DNA of 64,000 bases from Typhlomys cinereus (lineage: Eukaryota; Chordata; Mammalia; Rodentia; Platacanthomyidae). The stretch covers positions 124,001-188,000 of the forward strand of contig JALPQD010000143.1 in NCBI GenBank assembly GCA_023101885.1. Direction: 5' to 3'. The translations under genes were made by a program, and so were the position numbers. Each line of letters opens with the position of its first letter. Position 1 is the stretch's first letter. The notes below the pieces were generated by a model. The model was not told the DNA's origin, did not search any database, and saw only the letters and a list, made by a program, of their open reading frames with translations. Below, one piece after another: positions 62,399 through 64,000 of this stretch.

Positions 62399-62699
62399 AA
62401 GAGTTTGGGGCTGGGGGGCTGGAGAGGTGGCTCAGGAGTTAAGCCTCTGCCTTGCAGGTGGAAGGTCGGGAGACGATCCCAGACCCACGTATAGATACGA
62501 GCAGAGTCAGAGGCAGCCGGCTTTCTGGTTCGGGTAGGGCGGCCTGTGAATCCCAGGGAAGGTAAACAAGGAGGAGGTGGAGGCGGCCCATGGCGGTTCC
62601 CGAATTTTTCCGTGGTTCTACACACACACACATACATGCACACACACGCACACATGCACAATTGAATAAATAATAGTAAGAAGAAGAGTTTGTGGCTGG
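62399..62699 (+). mobile_element. Dominant-family SINE, sense, GC-rich subfamily
   Basis: Duplications aagagtttggggctgg (62399-62414) and aagagtttgtggctgg (62684-62699), one mismatch, flank a head gctggagaggtggctcagg and a CA tail. Same subfamily as 8343 and 16575. Confidence 0.9.
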
Positions 62700-63840
62700 A
62701 GCTTAAGATTTTGTATCTCAAACAAGTTGTAAAGTGAGGTGAGGGCTGCGGGGTCACAGACTACTCTCTGAGTCACATGATGCTATCAGTACTTGTCAAT
62801 GGCTGTCAAACTATGTTGTTCCCTCAGACGCTTAGGCATTCAGTCTCATAAGAGCCCAAGCAGTGATACTGCTACAGCTCTCCAACTGACTGTAATGTGT
62901 AGAATAGCTGGATTAGCTCTATGCTGAAGTTCATGACGATTGATCAGTTTTAGTTCTGATGCTATCGGAAACCCCAGTGTGGCCCCTTTTGCTCATTCTT
63001 CCATCTATTTGTGTACCTTTTCAGGAAATACACCAGGAACCAGAGGGAGCATTAAGCACTGCGTCCTTTTGCTCTTCATCAAGTCTGTGGAGCACATATG
63101 AGTACAGAATGGACCCACAGGCTCAAGCCACTGGAAATTAGGAAGTATAAACACTACATGCTATAAGAAAAACACTAGGTGTTTAAAAGAAAACCACTAC
63201 ATGTTTAAAAGAAAAGCAAGTGGAGATAGAACACGAAAGATGACCACTCATTGCTGCCACAGCATGATTTACCTCCAGTCTTGGGTCCAGAATTGGGCAG
63301 CAGTCTACCTTCCTAATTCTTAGTACTGGGCAAACAAAGCAAGAGTTAAGTGCTTTTTCTGTGTATGAAGAATGATACGATTAGTAACAATGAAAGAAGG
63401 AAACTGATTGGTAAAGTACAGATGTGACCTCTTTCCCTAAAGTATAAATATCACAAAGGAAGCTGGAAGTGAGTAGAAGATGGCAGCTGGGTGATCATGA
63501 TGAAGGACGGATAACACATATGTGAGCCAGGTACTCTCCTGGCTCACTTTTCGTATTTACTCATTTAGTCTTAACATTAAAATGAGGTTAGGGCTTTTAT
63601 TATCATTATTTTCATTTTAGAGATGAGTAAATGAAGACAAAGGCTTTAGGGAGCTTACCTATGATAATAAGTGTCTGAAGTGAGACTTTGACTTAAAACG
63701 TGGATAAAAGATCACAACAGCAACCTATTCCTCCAAAACAAAGAAGCAAGAAGGATTTTCAGCAAAGTGAAAACTTAAAATACAAATAGATGATTGTTTT
63801 CCTTCATACCTAGGAGCAAATAATTTATTGACATGTTTAT
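62700..63840. other. Unique intronic DNA
   Basis: No exon, RNA or nameable repeat recognised. Confidence 0.4.
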
Positions 63841-63844
63841 TGGA

Positions 63845-64000
63845 GAGAAGGCAAAAGAGAGAGAAACAGAAAGTGAGGGAAAGAGAGTGAGAGAGAGAAG
63901 TGAATATCTGTCAGTTCATGTAGGCTTAAGAGAACAATATATTAACATGTATAAGAAACAGGAAAAAAGAGAAAAGAGAAGAAAAGAGATGAGAAGAGAA
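63845..64000. repeat. GA-rich low-complexity sequence at the right edge
   Basis: GA-rich runs at 63850-63898 and 63960-64000 flank a short mixed segment. The second run is cut by the window end. Confidence 0.8.

Overview
This is a 64 kb, AT-rich piece of a rodent nuclear genome. It is intergenic and intronic DNA packed with interspersed repeats. The repeats present (B1, B3-like, B4-like and tRNA-headed SINEs, rodent L1 3' ends, URR1-like hAT MITEs) point to the mouse-related rodent clade. The most abundant SINE is not a standard mouse or rat family, so a non-murid such as a dipodoid (jerboa or jumping mouse) is my best guess, held weakly. I see no bacterial-type genes, operons, CRISPR arrays or RNA genes.

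The only protein-coding gene I can support is PRRG1 (proline-rich Gla protein 1), represented by its last coding exon on the minus strand at 53537-54022. It encodes the transmembrane segment and the PPxY-bearing cytoplasmic tail. An apparently long 3' UTR runs to about 50.4 kb. An intron runs from 54025 past the window's right edge, so the Gla-domain exons lie outside. PRRG1 is X-linked in mammals, so the window is probably X-chromosomal.

Region by region: 0-2.1 kb is the 3' end of an endogenous retrovirus with a recognisable 3' LTR. 2.1-39 kb is intergenic, with L1 3' ends, the dominant SINE, ancient L1 and LTR remnants, hAT MITEs, microsatellites and one unidentified minus-strand processed retrocopy (about 15.6-16.4 kb). 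39.3-40.4 kb holds a hAT MITE followed by a decayed MED28 processed pseudogene. 41-47 kb is a dense repeat cluster, including a head-to-head MITE pair and an L1 nested in a SINE, with both sets of target-site duplications readable. 47-50 kb is mostly unique sequence. 50.4-54 kb is the PRRG1 terminal exon. 54-64 kb is PRRG1 intron carrying B4, L1, MITE and MaLR-like repeats, a roughly 600 bp polypyrimidine tract and a young SINE.

No previously undescribed multi-gene system is visible. The interest lies in insertion archaeology: nested retrotransposons with intact duplications, a SINE family whose tails seed most of the CA/TG microsatellites and one GAA/TTC tract, the palindromic MITE pair, and an unidentified retrocopy.
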